64,000 bases of DNA from contig NZ_BLIG01000047.1 in NCBI RefSeq assembly GCF_009811415.1, positions 62,001 to 126,000 on the forward strand, written 5' to 3'. Numbering within the stretch: position 1 is the first letter of the stretch; each line of letters begins with the position of its first letter. The DNA comes from Alteromonas sp. KUL106 (GTDB lineage Bacteria > Pseudomonadota > Gammaproteobacteria > Enterobacterales > Alteromonadaceae). The notes beneath the pieces are model-generated. The model saw only the letters and a program-made list of their open reading frames with translations, made no database searches and was not told the DNA's origin. Positions 27,270 through 36,025 of the stretch are shown one piece after another. A program made the translations under genes and the position numbers.

Positions 27270-29258
27270 ATGTTTTACAAAAAGGCACGTTTACCTACCT
27301 CAATAATCGCCCTATTTTTGCTGATGATGCCTTTCTTGTTATCGGGCGCAGAGTCTATTGAGAGAGAACCGACTTACGAAACCTTCAGTTCTTTGCCTAC
27401 TTACTGGACTCCGTCACTTTCACCCGATGGCTCAAAAATCGCTTTTGTTCAAAACGTTGAGCAAGAAGAAGCCTTTGCCATGCTCGCAACGTATGACTTG
27501 AAAAAGGGTGAAAAGCACTATTTGCTGCGCTCGGACAATGAGCGCGTAAAAATAAACTGGTACAACTGGGTGAACAATGAGCGGCTAGTGGTTAGCGCTC
27601 GCTACGAAACACTCCGTGGCACCACAAAAGTTCACGATACACGCTTGCTGAGCATTAAATTTGACGGTGAAGGCGGCGTGTTCAATATGGTTGATTGGGA
27701 GCGAATTAAGCATCGAGCAGGTAACCCTAATCATATTCCTCAGTTTCACGATGACGTCATAGACTGGCTACCTGATGATCCTGACCATATTTTAATTGCG
27801 TTAGACGTAGAAGTTTTAGGTCTACCCTCGGTATATAAAGTCAATGTAAATAATGGAAGCCTAAGTCGAATTCTACGTGGTAAAAAAGGTATTAGAGACT
27901 GGCTTACTGACCAACAAAATAATGTTCGTATCGGTATTTCACTCAATTATGACAATGGCGAACGCGAGGTTTTCTTAAAAGAAGGTGACGAATGGCGTAC
28001 CTTGTTCGCTTACAACACTATGACGGAAAAAGGTGAGTATCCTGTTGGTTTCGCAAAAGACCCTAATATCCTCTATTTCAAAGGCTACAAAGGCGACTAT
28101 CGCGCGCTCTATACCCTAAATCTTAAAACTAACGAGCGACAAGAGGTGTATGCCGATGAAGGGTATGACGTAAACGGCAGTCTTATTTACTCGCCGGTTA
28201 CACGAGATGCCATCGGAGTGCGTCACAATGGACGTTATTATTGGGATGAGCGTTATGTTGCCTTACAAAGTGGAATTGATAATGGTCTTCCCGATTACGA
28301 CAATACATTGGTGAGTTTTAGCGACGATGAACAGACCTATATTGTTTACTCTGAATCTGACGTATTGCCTGGTGTTTTTTTATTAGGTGACCGCAAGGAA
28401 GGCACACTTAACGTGCTATTTCAGCAATACAGTCAAATAGACTCTACGCAATTATCAGAACATAAACTGATTGAGTATGAAGCCAGGGATGGTATCAAGA
28501 TTGAAGCCTATTTAACCCTACCAAAAGGTGATGGACCTTTCCCTACTATTATTCACCCCCACGGCGGACCGGGGGCTCGAGACTTCAGTGGGTTCGACTA
28601 CTGGACTGCATACTTCACCTCGAAAGGCTACGCTGTGTTGAGGCCAAACTTTAGAGGCTCAAGAGGTTATGGTTATAGTTTTGCGCAAAGCCAAATGAAA
28701 GGATGGGGCCTGGCTATGCAAGACGATATTACCGACGCTGCTGGTTGGATGGTAGAAAAGGGGTACGCAGAGAAAGATAATATGTGTATCGTTGGCGCAA
28801 GCTACGGTGGATATGCGGCTTTAATGGCGACGGTTAAAACACCTGACTTATTTAAATGCGCAGTGAGTTTTGCCGGTGTGAGTTCGCTTAAGCATGTCGT
28901 TATCCACTCTCGCCGCTTCCTAAATAATGAATTCGTTAAAAATCAATTTGGCGATGACGACGATGACTTGGAAGCACGCTCACCCTATTACAACGCCAAA
29001 GGTATTAAAACCCCTATTTTGTTGGTCCATGGAGAAGAGGATCGCATTGTACCGCCTCTCCATAGTCGCTACATGGCTGATGAGTTAGAGGATTACGGTA
29101 AAGCCTTTAAGTATGTTGAGTTGGAAAGTGGCGATCATCACCTTTCTATACAGAGAAATCGCCATCTCTTTTTTAAGGAAATGGATGCATTTTTAGACAA
29201 ATACTTAGCGCCCGCTGGTGCTGACTCCGCAAAGGCAACGGTGGCCTCTGATTCCTAA
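27270..29258 (+). CDS. S9-family (prolyl oligopeptidase-like) serine peptidase
   Basis: 662 aa with a signal peptide (IIALFLLMMPFLLSGAES), so periplasmic. An N-terminal beta-propeller region (WTPSLSPDGSKIAFVQNVEQ) precedes the alpha/beta hydrolase domain from about residue 400 (YLTLPKGDGPFPTIIHPHGG). The catalytic Ser is in GASYGGYAA (about residue 511), the Asp in VHGEEDRIVPP (about 590) and the His in GDHHLS (about 622). It cleaves short peptides; specificity cannot be read. Start ATG at 27270 follows AAGGGAATGTT. Confidence 0.92.
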   Translation: MFYKKARLPTSIIALFLLMMPFLLSGAESIEREPTYETFSSLPTYWTPSLSPDGSKIAFVQNVEQEEAFAMLATYDLKKGEKHYLLRSDNERVKINWYNWVNNERLVVSARYETLRGTTKVHDTRLLSIKFDGEGGVFNMVDWERIKHRAGNPNHIPQFHDDVIDWLPDDPDHILIALDVEVLGLPSVYKVNVNNGSLSRILRGKKGIRDWLTDQQNNVRIGISLNYDNGEREVFLKEGDEWRTLFAYNTMTEKGEYPVGFAKDPNILYFKGYKGDYRALYTLNLKTNERQEVYADEGYDVNGSLIYSPVTRDAIGVRHNGRYYWDERYVALQSGIDNGLPDYDNTLVSFSDDEQTYIVYSESDVLPGVFLLGDRKEGTLNVLFQQYSQIDSTQLSEHKLIEYEARDGIKIEAYLTLPKGDGPFPTIIHPHGGPGARDFSGFDYWTAYFTSKGYAVLRPNFRGSRGYGYSFAQSQMKGWGLAMQDDITDAAGWMVEKGYAEKDNMCIVGASYGGYAALMATVKTPDLFKCAVSFAGVSSLKHVVIHSRRFLNNEFVKNQFGDDDDDLEARSPYYNAKGIKTPILLVHGEEDRIVPPLHSRYMADELEDYGKAFKYVELESGDHHLSIQRNRHLFFKEMDAFLDKYLAPAGADSAKATVASDS

Positions 29259-29340
29259 TGGCAACCGGTAAATTCGCCAATAATTAAGATGAGATGGGCG
29301 AGGTTTGGCGGCTTTTTAACCAAAGTTGAGATATAATGTC

Positions 29341-29368
29341 AAGGCGCGACGCTTTATCGTGCCTTTTT
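29341..29368 (+). terminator. terminator after the S9 peptidase
   Basis: AAGGCGCGA pairs with TCGTGCCTT (one G-T pair) across a seven-base loop, followed by TTTTT. A TATAAT box lies four bases upstream (29332-29337), so the hairpin might instead form at the 5' end of a transcript for the next gene. Confidence 0.65.
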
Positions 29369-29402
29369 GATTTCCCTCACTTAATTTCATATTCGAGACT
29401 TT

Positions 29403-30650
29403 ATGCCCCAAACATCAAACGGCGTATCTGAAGATACGGCAGTTGTGCAAAAGCCAGCTCTTGGCCTTGTTGAATTTGTTGCTCTTATGGCCACGATGAC
29501 ATCGCTGGTCGCACTTAGCATCGATGCGATGCTGCCCGCACTCATTCAAATTGGTGAGTCGTTAAATGTTGCAGAAGCACACCATACCCATTTGATTGTA
29601 ACTGTATTCTTTTTAGGTATGGCTTTCGGGCAAATGTTTTTTGGCCCCTTCTCTGACAGCCGAGGCCGTCGCCTGACTATTTTAGTTGGGCTATGTATTT
29701 TTGCTCTAGGTACCTTTGTATGTATGCTGGCTACCAACTTGGAAACAATGCTGGTGGGACGTGTTATTCAGGCGTTTGGAGTATCGGGGCCTCGTATTGC
29801 GTCCATGGCAATTATCCGCGATTTATATGTCGGTGATGCTATGGCAAAGGTCATGTCGTTTATCATGATGGTGTTTATACTCGTGCCTATGTTGGCGCCT
29901 ATTATTGGCCAAACCGTGATGGAGCTATCCTCTTGGTTCCATATTTTCACCCTGTTCCTCGTTGTTGCCACTATGGCGGGGATTTGGTTTTTTTCCCGCC
30001 AAGGAGAAACGTTGCCAAGAGCTCGTCGCAAAAAGTTCTCGTGGGCACGCTTTTTTGCCTCTTCAAAGTATATTCTGACAAACCCTGCCGTGATGGGCTA
30101 CACCTTTGCCATGGGCTGCATTTTTGGCGCATTTTTAGCGTATTTAAGTGCCTCTCAAACCATATTTACCGTGTTTTACAACGTTGGAGAGTGGTTTCCC
30201 TATATCTTTGCAACCCTGGCTTTTTCCATCGGGCTAGCCTCCTACTTTAATGGAAAAATGGTTATGCGGTTTGGTATGCGCAAGCTTTGTCGCTTTGCGT
30301 TTAAGGGCGTGAATGGGTTTGCTGTAGTGTATTTAACATTATTGTTTGTATACGACGGGCTGCCACCGTTAATTCCTACTGTCGCCGTAATGTTCATTGG
30401 TTTTTTCTTTGTAGGTATTTTGTTTGGAAACTTAAATGCCATGGCAATGCAGCCGCTCGGAGAAATGGCCGGTTTAGGCGCTGCTATAATTGGCTGTTTT
30501 TCGAGTTTGTTTTCAGTACCCGTGGCGCTTGTTGTGGATAGTTTTTTAAATGGAAATTTAATGCCTATTGGCTGGGGATTTTTAATCTTTTTTGCTTTGG
30601 CTTATGGGTCTGTGCGCTATGCCGAGCGCGCACGCGAAGCGGTTGCTTAG
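29403..30650 (+). CDS. Bcr/CflA-family multidrug efflux MFS transporter
   Basis: 415 aa with twelve hydrophobic segments. The opening VEFVALMATMTSLVALSIDAMLPAL and the loop FGPFSDSRGRRLTILVG (MFS motif A) are typical of the Bcr/CflA subfamily, proton-driven exporters of drugs or sulfonamide-like compounds. The second half begins near WARFFASSKYILTNPAVMG. Substrate not predictable. Start ATG at 29403 with no strong ribosome site. A single-gene unit converging on ilvC. Confidence 0.92.
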   Translation: MPQTSNGVSEDTAVVQKPALGLVEFVALMATMTSLVALSIDAMLPALIQIGESLNVAEAHHTHLIVTVFFLGMAFGQMFFGPFSDSRGRRLTILVGLCIFALGTFVCMLATNLETMLVGRVIQAFGVSGPRIASMAIIRDLYVGDAMAKVMSFIMMVFILVPMLAPIIGQTVMELSSWFHIFTLFLVVATMAGIWFFSRQGETLPRARRKKFSWARFFASSKYILTNPAVMGYTFAMGCIFGAFLAYLSASQTIFTVFYNVGEWFPYIFATLAFSIGLASYFNGKMVMRFGMRKLCRFAFKGVNGFAVVYLTLLFVYDGLPPLIPTVAVMFIGFFFVGILFGNLNAMAMQPLGEMAGLGAAIIGCFSSLFSVPVALVVDSFLNGNLMPIGWGFLIFFALAYGSVRYAERAREAVA

Positions 30651-30671
30651 AATATACCGCAATGCGGTCAT

Positions 30672-30698
30672 AAAAAAGCCCGACCAAAATGGTCGGGC
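30672..30698 (-). terminator. terminator after ilvC
   Basis: GCCCGACCA / TGGTCGGGC perfect nine-base-pair stem with AAA loop; on the minus strand followed by six T. It may also stop the converging MFS gene. Confidence 0.88.
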
Positions 30699-30749
30699 AA
30701 GAGGGCTTAGTTAAGCACCTAACGACAGAAACTGTCCTAACCTCTGTTT

Positions 30750-32228
30750 TTACACAACTATAGCTTTCATGTCAGTCATGTAGCCACGTAAGGTCTTACC
30801 TACTGATTCCACACCGTGTGAACGGATGGCTTCGTTAATTTCAACAAGGCGTTTGTTCTCTACTTGATTAGAAGTAACATTCAAACCCTTACCGATAACG
30901 CTGGTATCAATGGTAGGCATAAACTTCTCGCGCAAAATCGGAATTGCTGCATTGGCAAACAAATAGTTTCCATATTCTGCTGTGTCTGAAATAACCACGT
31001 TCATTTCATACAAACGCTTACGCGCAATTGTGTTAGAAATAAGCGGTGTTTCATGCAGTGATTCATAGTACGCAGACTCAGGTAGAATGCCGGCTTCAAC
31101 CATTACGTCAAACGCAACTTCAACACCACACTTGATCATGGCAACCAGTAAGATGCCGTGGTCAAAGAATTCTTGTTCACTGATTTCACCTTCATAAGCC
31201 GGTGCGTTTTCAAACGCGGTTTCACCGGTTTCTTCACGCCACTTAAGTAGGTTAGCATCGCCATTTGCCCAGTCTTCCATCATAGTGCGAGAGAACTCAC
31301 CGCTGATGATGTCGTCTTGGTGCTTTTCAAATAGCGGACGTAGTAAATCAGTTAACTGCTCAGAAAGCTCAAACGCTTTCACTTTCGCAGGGTTTGATAG
31401 ACGGTCCATCATGTGAGTAACGCCGCCAATCTTCAGTGCTTCAGTGATGGCTTCTAAGCCGTACTGAATAAGTGCACCTGCGTAGCCTGGGTCGATACCA
31501 TCATCAACCATTTTTTCAAACGCAAGTACCGCTGCAACCTGTTGCATACCACATAAGATGGTTTGCTCACCCATAAGGTCAGATTTAACTTCAGCCACAA
31601 AAGATGACTCAAGTACACCTGCGCGGTCACCGCCTGTTGCACTTGCGAGTGCTTTGGCTTGTTCCCAACCTTTTCCTTCAGGGTCGTTCTCTGGGTGCAC
31701 GGCAATAAGTGTTGGAACACCGAAGCCACGCTTATATTCTTCACGTACTTCAGAACCTGGGCTTTTCGGTGCACACATAATTACTGTGATATCGCTACGA
31801 ATTTGCTGGCCTTCTTCAACAATATTGAAACCGTGAGAGTAACCTAACGTTGCACCTTCTTTCATAAGCGGCATAACGGCTTCTACTACGCTAGCGTGCT
31901 GCTTGTCAGGCGTAAGGTTATAAACCACATCTGCTTCTGGAATGAGCTGTTGGTATGTACCAACGGTAAATCCGTTACTGGTTGCGCGCTTGTATGAGTC
32001 GCGTTGCTCATCAATAGCCGCTTGACGCAGCGCATAAGAAACATCTAACCCTGAATCACGCATATTCAGGCCTTGGTTAAGGCCCTGCGCGCCGCAGCCT
32101 ACAATGACAATTTTCTTGCCTTTTAAGAACTGACAACCGTCAGCGAATTCTTCGCGTGCCATGAAACGGCAGCGGCCAAGCTGATCTAACTGCTGGCGAA
32201 GTGACAGGGTGTTGAAATAATTAGCCAT
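30750..32228 (-). CDS. ilvC: ketol-acid reductoisomerase (class II)
   Basis: Second common enzyme of isoleucine and valine synthesis: isomerises and reduces acetolactate or acetohydroxybutyrate with NADPH and Mg. 492 aa, the class II length of E. coli, with a duplicated C-terminal knotted domain. Visible motifs: IVGCGAQGLNQGLNMRDSG (Rossmann site), CAPKSPGSEVREEYKRGFG, SDLMGEQTILCGM. The start MANYFNTLSLRQQLDQLGRCR at 32228 is the family start; GGAAA precedes it. Divergent from ilvY, which in E. coli activates ilvC when acetolactate or acetohydroxybutyrate accumulates. Confidence 0.98.
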   Translation of the reverse strand: MANYFNTLSLRQQLDQLGRCRFMAREEFADGCQFLKGKKIVIVGCGAQGLNQGLNMRDSGLDVSYALRQAAIDEQRDSYKRATSNGFTVGTYQQLIPEADVVYNLTPDKQHASVVEAVMPLMKEGATLGYSHGFNIVEEGQQIRSDITVIMCAPKSPGSEVREEYKRGFGVPTLIAVHPENDPEGKGWEQAKALASATGGDRAGVLESSFVAEVKSDLMGEQTILCGMQQVAAVLAFEKMVDDGIDPGYAGALIQYGLEAITEALKIGGVTHMMDRLSNPAKVKAFELSEQLTDLLRPLFEKHQDDIISGEFSRTMMEDWANGDANLLKWREETGETAFENAPAYEGEISEQEFFDHGILLVAMIKCGVEVAFDVMVEAGILPESAYYESLHETPLISNTIARKRLYEMNVVISDTAEYGNYLFANAAIPILREKFMPTIDTSVIGKGLNVTSNQVENKRLVEINEAIRSHGVESVGKTLRGYMTDMKAIVV

Positions 32229-32352
32229 AAAAATTTCCGAACAACATTCATTTTTGTCAATATCAAACACCGACCTTGGCGCTGACAGACCTCGTCTATG
32301 ACGACTTGGTAGTGAGACTAAAAGATTTCTTTTGTTTTGGAAAATGATATAT

Positions 32353-32371
32353 TTGCAAGATAATATTGCAA
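32353..32371. promoter_or_regulatory. candidate IlvY operator
   Basis: TTGCAAGATAATATTGCAA, a TTGCAA-N7-TTGCAA inverted repeat in the intergenic region between ilvC and ilvY, 15 bases before the ilvY start. It has the T-N11-A layout of LysR-type binding sites. Its place between divergent ilvC and ilvY mirrors the E. coli arrangement. Confidence 0.7.
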
Positions 32372-32385
32372 AAAGTGAAATGTTT

Positions 32386-33258
32386 ATGGATTTTCGCAGT
32401 TTACAACTCTTTAATCACCTCGCGACCAGCCTGCATTTTGGTGTTACTGCCGAGGCCATGTATGTATCGCCCTCTACGTTAAGCCGTGTTATTCAACGCC
32501 TTGAAGACGAGTTAGGCTGCACCTTGTTTAAACGTGATAACCGCAAGGTCGCGCTTACTCACAGTGGGCATAAGTTGCTGTCGTTTTCAAAGCAAGCCTT
32601 AAAAGATTGGCAGCAATTAAAGGTAGATTTAAAAGCAGATAGCGATGCATTACAGGGGGAACTCAGCGTATTTTGCTCGGTAACGGCCAGTCAAAGCCAC
32701 TTGCCCGCGATGCTTAGGCAATTTAGGCAACAGCATCCGGGCGTGGATATACGGCTAATTACGGGCGATCCAGCCCTTGCAATTGAAAAAGTAAAAGGCA
32801 AGCAGTGCGACTTATCTATTGCTATTTACACCCCAGATATGCCGACAGATTTGTATTTCACTGCCCTTGATAATGTGCCTTTGGTGCTCATTGCTCCAAG
32901 AGAATGGCGACTCACTCAACTGAGCCAGTTAGACTGGACAAAGCATCAAGTGATAATGCCTGAAACCGGGCCAACGCGGCGCACGGCTTATCACTGGTTT
33001 GCCGAGCACGGTATTCGCCCCAATGTCTATGCCTATGTCGGTGGCAACGAGGCCATCGTGAGCATGGTGGCTCTTGAATGTGGTGTGGGATTTGTGCCAA
33101 AAGTGGTACTCGATCATTCCAGCATGGCCGGTGCGGTAACGCAAATACCAGTGGCAGATATTGAGCCTTATGCCCTTGGTTTATGTTGCTTGCAAGACAA
33201 GCAAAACGACCCCCTTATTAACGCGTTTATGCAGCTAAACTTGCAATCTCGTGCGTAA
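32386..33258 (+). CDS. ilvY: LysR-type activator of ilvC
   Basis: 290 aa LysR-family regulator. The HTH (LHFGVTAEAMYVSPSTLSRV, then IQRLEDELGCTLFKR) and the effector domain (GELSVFCSVTASQSHLPA, ITGDPALAIEKV, YVGGNEAIVSMVALECGVGF) align closely with E. coli IlvY. The start MDFRSLQLFNHLA at 32386 is chosen; longer readings (32332, 32380) would run through the operator and lack family similarity. It should activate the divergent ilvC in response to acetohydroxy acids and repress itself. Confidence 0.93.
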   Translation: MDFRSLQLFNHLATSLHFGVTAEAMYVSPSTLSRVIQRLEDELGCTLFKRDNRKVALTHSGHKLLSFSKQALKDWQQLKVDLKADSDALQGELSVFCSVTASQSHLPAMLRQFRQQHPGVDIRLITGDPALAIEKVKGKQCDLSIAIYTPDMPTDLYFTALDNVPLVLIAPREWRLTQLSQLDWTKHQVIMPETGPTRRTAYHWFAEHGIRPNVYAYVGGNEAIVSMVALECGVGFVPKVVLDHSSMAGAVTQIPVADIEPYALGLCCLQDKQNDPLINAFMQLNLQSRA

Positions 33259-33278
33259 TTGTAAGGCAAAAGCAGTAC

Positions 33279-34793
33279 TCAACTAGTGCTCAACTGCTTA
33301 ATGAGGTTATCAAGGGCGCGATAACCTAATGCTTCTGCCATATGTGCTCGTGATACCGCTTGCTCATTTTCAAGATCGGCAATCGTTCTGGCAACTTTTA
33401 GTGTGCGGTGAAATACTCGCATGGATAAATTGAGTTGTTTAGCGGCCGCTTGTAGAAACCGTAAGTCGGCGTCATCAAGCAAGCAAATATCCGCCAGCTC
33501 ACCGGCATGCAGCGCACCATTGGGCTTTCCTTGCCGTTTTTCTTGTTTGTATCTTGCTTCAATAACCCGCTCTCGCGTTGCGTGTAACGAGTCGTTAGGC
33601 CTATTGGCGCGCTCTGGCAGGTCGTAGTCAGGAAGTCGAGGTACTTCTACCTGTATATCTATTCTATCAAGTAGCGGGCCCGACAATCGGTTTAAGTAGT
33701 TAAGCTGTTGCTGTGGCGTCAACCGATTATCATCAATATCTCCTGTCGGACTCGGGTTCATCGCCGCCACTAACTGAAAGTTGGCTGGGTATGTGGCGCT
33801 TCCTGATGCTCGAGATAAATGCACGTCACCGGTTTCGAGTGGTTCGCGCAACACATCCAGTGCTTTTCGTCCAAATTCCGGCAGTTCATCTAAAAACAGA
33901 ATGCCGTTGTGAGCCAGCGATATTTCACCCGGTACTGGGTGAGATCCGCCTCCAGTTAATGCTACGGCAGAACTGGTGTGGTGGGGTGAGCGTAAATGGC
34001 GGGTTAAGAATCGTTCTGCATGCAATTTTTCACCTTTGACTGAATGAATAGCAGCAACTTCGAGGGCTTCTTCTTCGCTCATATCAGGTAATAGCGACAA
34101 CATACGGCTTGCTAATAAGCTTTTTCCCGTACCGGGCGGCCCTACCATCAAGAGATTATGTGCGCCACTTGCTGCAATAATGAGTGCCCGTTTAGCTTGC
34201 TCTTGGCCAATAATGTCGTCCCATCCCGTAAGCGTGGTACTGGGTGACTGTGAGACAAACGGCTTGCCCTTCGCGAGCTTCTTGTTCCCAGTAAGATGCT
34301 CATAAACTGACAGTAAATCAAAGGCGGGAAAGCGTGTTGCATGGGAGACGAGCGCGGCTTCAATATCATTGTCACCAGGGTACACCAACGCTATATCTTC
34401 GTTAGCGGCCGCCATTACCACAGGAATAAGGCCGTTAACGGGCTTGATTTCCCCATTCAAAGCAAGCTCGCCGACAAACGCGATGTTTAATAAGCTGGTA
34501 TCTGAAATATAGCCCGACGCTGCCAAAATACCTACGGCGATCGGAAGGTCGAATCGCCCGCCGAATTTGGGAATATCAGCAGGTGCTAAATTAACGGTTA
34601 TTCGTTTGGCGGGAAATTCAAAGCCGCTGTTGATAAGCGCACTTCGCACCCGTTCTCGGGCTTCTTTCACACTGGTTTCTGCCATGCCGACCAGTTGAAA
34701 TGCGGGTAATCCGTTAGCAAGATGAATTTCCACACTCACCTCTGGCGCTGATACACCTTGGCCAGCAAACGTTTTAACGACAGCCATACCCAT
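33279..34793 (-). CDS. comM: YifB/ComM Mg-chelatase-like AAA ATPase
   Basis: 504 aa. An N-terminal ChlI-like domain (FQLVGMAETSVKEARERVRS, FGGRFDLPIAVGIL) precedes the AAA domain with Walker A (MVGPPGTGKSLLA) and Walker B (GILFLDELPEFGRKALDVL) and the C-terminal helical domain (QEVSRA-like ending LNLSMRVFHRTLKVARTIAD). Vibrio ComM is a hexameric helicase that promotes branch migration during natural transformation. Start MGMAVVKTFAGQG at 34793 with GGAG eleven bases upstream. It converges on ilvY. Confidence 0.93.
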   Translation of the reverse strand: MGMAVVKTFAGQGVSAPEVSVEIHLANGLPAFQLVGMAETSVKEARERVRSALINSGFEFPAKRITVNLAPADIPKFGGRFDLPIAVGILAASGYISDTSLLNIAFVGELALNGEIKPVNGLIPVVMAAANEDIALVYPGDNDIEAALVSHATRFPAFDLLSVYEHLTGNKKLAKGKPFVSQSPSTTLTGWDDIIGQEQAKRALIIAASGAHNLLMVGPPGTGKSLLASRMLSLLPDMSEEEALEVAAIHSVKGEKLHAERFLTRHLRSPHHTSSAVALTGGGSHPVPGEISLAHNGILFLDELPEFGRKALDVLREPLETGDVHLSRASGSATYPANFQLVAAMNPSPTGDIDDNRLTPQQQLNYLNRLSGPLLDRIDIQVEVPRLPDYDLPERANRPNDSLHATRERVIEARYKQEKRQGKPNGALHAGELADICLLDDADLRFLQAAAKQLNLSMRVFHRTLKVARTIADLENEQAVSRAHMAEALGYRALDNLIKQLSTS

Positions 34794-35002
34794 AATGTAG
34801 CCCACTCCTTTCTCTACACTGCCAATTTTCACGGTATTGAATATAAAAAAGTAGAGGCGCAGCCAGAGAATTCTGCTGTCGCCCAAGTGCAAAACTGTAA
34901 TGAGAGTGGAACGAGGATGTAACTGTACTAACGACCGGATTTACTTAGGCTGCTCACAGCGCATAGTGGGTGGTTACTATGCGCTGCGCGGTCTCATATG
35001 AA

Positions 35003-35620
35003 TCAGTGATGGTCGTTGTAGAAAACAGGCAGCTGCCAGTGCCAACGCATAGCGCCGAGTCTAAACAATACCGTTGTAATAAGCGCAGCGATCCCGCACC
35101 ACTGTGTAGCGAGTTCGAATTGCAGTCCAATACCATACACAATGCCCCCTGCGATACAGGTCATCGCGTAGAGCTCGCCGTTTAGAACCAGCGGAACTTC
35201 GCGACAAATAACGTCTCGTAACAACCCCCCGAAAACGCCAGTAATGGTTCCCATGGCCACAGCTACGGCCATGCCAGTGTCGTTCGCCAAGGCTTTTTCT
35301 ATCCCTACCACATTAAACAATGCTAAGCCGAACGCATCGGCAATAAGTAGATAGTGGAAAGGAAATCTTGGGCTTATTCTTAGCCATATTATGGGAATAA
35401 AGGCGGCGATAAGCGTGGTGTATAAGTAATCGGTATCGGCAATCCAAAATACGGGTACATCCAACATCACATCTCGCAGCGTTCCGCCGCCAATGGCCGT
35501 CGCACTGGCGAGGACCACCACGCCAAAACCGTCCATACGCTTTTGATAGGCCATGAGGGTGCCGGAAATTGCGCAAACGGCAACGCCCGCAAGGTTCAGC
35601 CAATGAAACCAATCAAACAT
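35003..35620 (-). CDS. TRIC-type (UPF0126) membrane channel
   Basis: 205 aa with about seven hydrophobic segments in two repeats. Each repeat carries the family signature: ATAIGGGTLRDVMLDVP and VFGGLLRDVICREVP. This is the bacterial trimeric intracellular cation channel family (YadS/YicG), potassium-permeable in structural studies. The physiological role in bacteria is unclear. Starts ATG at 35620; no operon partner. Confidence 0.92.
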   Translation of the reverse strand: MFDWFHWLNLAGVAVCAISGTLMAYQKRMDGFGVVVLASATAIGGGTLRDVMLDVPVFWIADTDYLYTTLIAAFIPIIWLRISPRFPFHYLLIADAFGLALFNVVGIEKALANDTGMAVAVAMGTITGVFGGLLRDVICREVPLVLNGELYAMTCIAGGIVYGIGLQFELATQWCGIAALITTVLFRLGAMRWHWQLPVFYNDHH

Positions 35621-35682
35621 GTCTACTACCCTTTAGTGCTCACTATTTCTGCCGCAAAAAACTTGATCAAACCGTACATTTC

Positions 35683-35730
35683 ATGCTATTTCTTTGCCTA
35701 ATATCGATTCGCCGTTTTGTCGCGTATTGA
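35683..35730 (+). CDS. possible ilvDA leader peptide
   Basis: A 15-codon ORF reading MLFLCLISIRRFVAY, with Leu, Ile or Val at six of 15 positions, 295 bases upstream of ilvD. Amino-acid operon leaders are rich in the regulated residues. It has no clear ribosome site, which weakens the call. A seven-base-pair hairpin CAGAGAC/GTCTCTG (35734-35756) begins four bases after its stop. Confidence 0.3.
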   Translation: MLFLCLISIRRFVAY

Positions 35731-36025
35731 GAGCAGAGACAAAGCCATAGTCTCTGAAGAACAACATTTCATTTTTATAATGCCAACGGAAAGCGGCGTT
35801 GTAAGTCAAATATATCATATAAAACAAAGCGCTACTGATATGTTTAAAGCGGGGCTTTGTTGCCCTTCGCTTGAACGACTCTAGATGATTTAGTACATCA
35901 TCAGTATGACATGCAATGTCGAGTAAAACAGCGCGTATTGAAAATAAGCCACAGCATGACTGGTTTACCACTGTTTTTTAAGTTTCACAAAAAGGTCTTG
36001 TACCTACAATAAACGGGAAGGATTT
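35731..36025 (+). promoter_or_regulatory. long ilvDA leader region with several hairpins
   Basis: The 400-base gap before ilvD holds no convincing protein gene but several possible hairpins: CAGAGAC/GTCTCTG (35734-35756), AAGCGGGGC paired with GCCC and CGCTT (35847-35872, two-base bulge), GATGAT/ATCATC (35884-35902), and a weak bulged stem at 35951-35974 followed by TTTTTT (35974-35979), which could act as an attenuator terminator. Ilv operons are often attenuation-controlled, so the layout is suggestive, not proof. A minus-strand 96-codon frame here (35681-35971) looks non-coding. Confidence 0.4.

Noticed and set aside
35681..35971. Minus-strand 96-codon frame upstream of ilvD
   Set aside because: Odd composition, no family resemblance, and it covers what is more likely the ilvDA leader.
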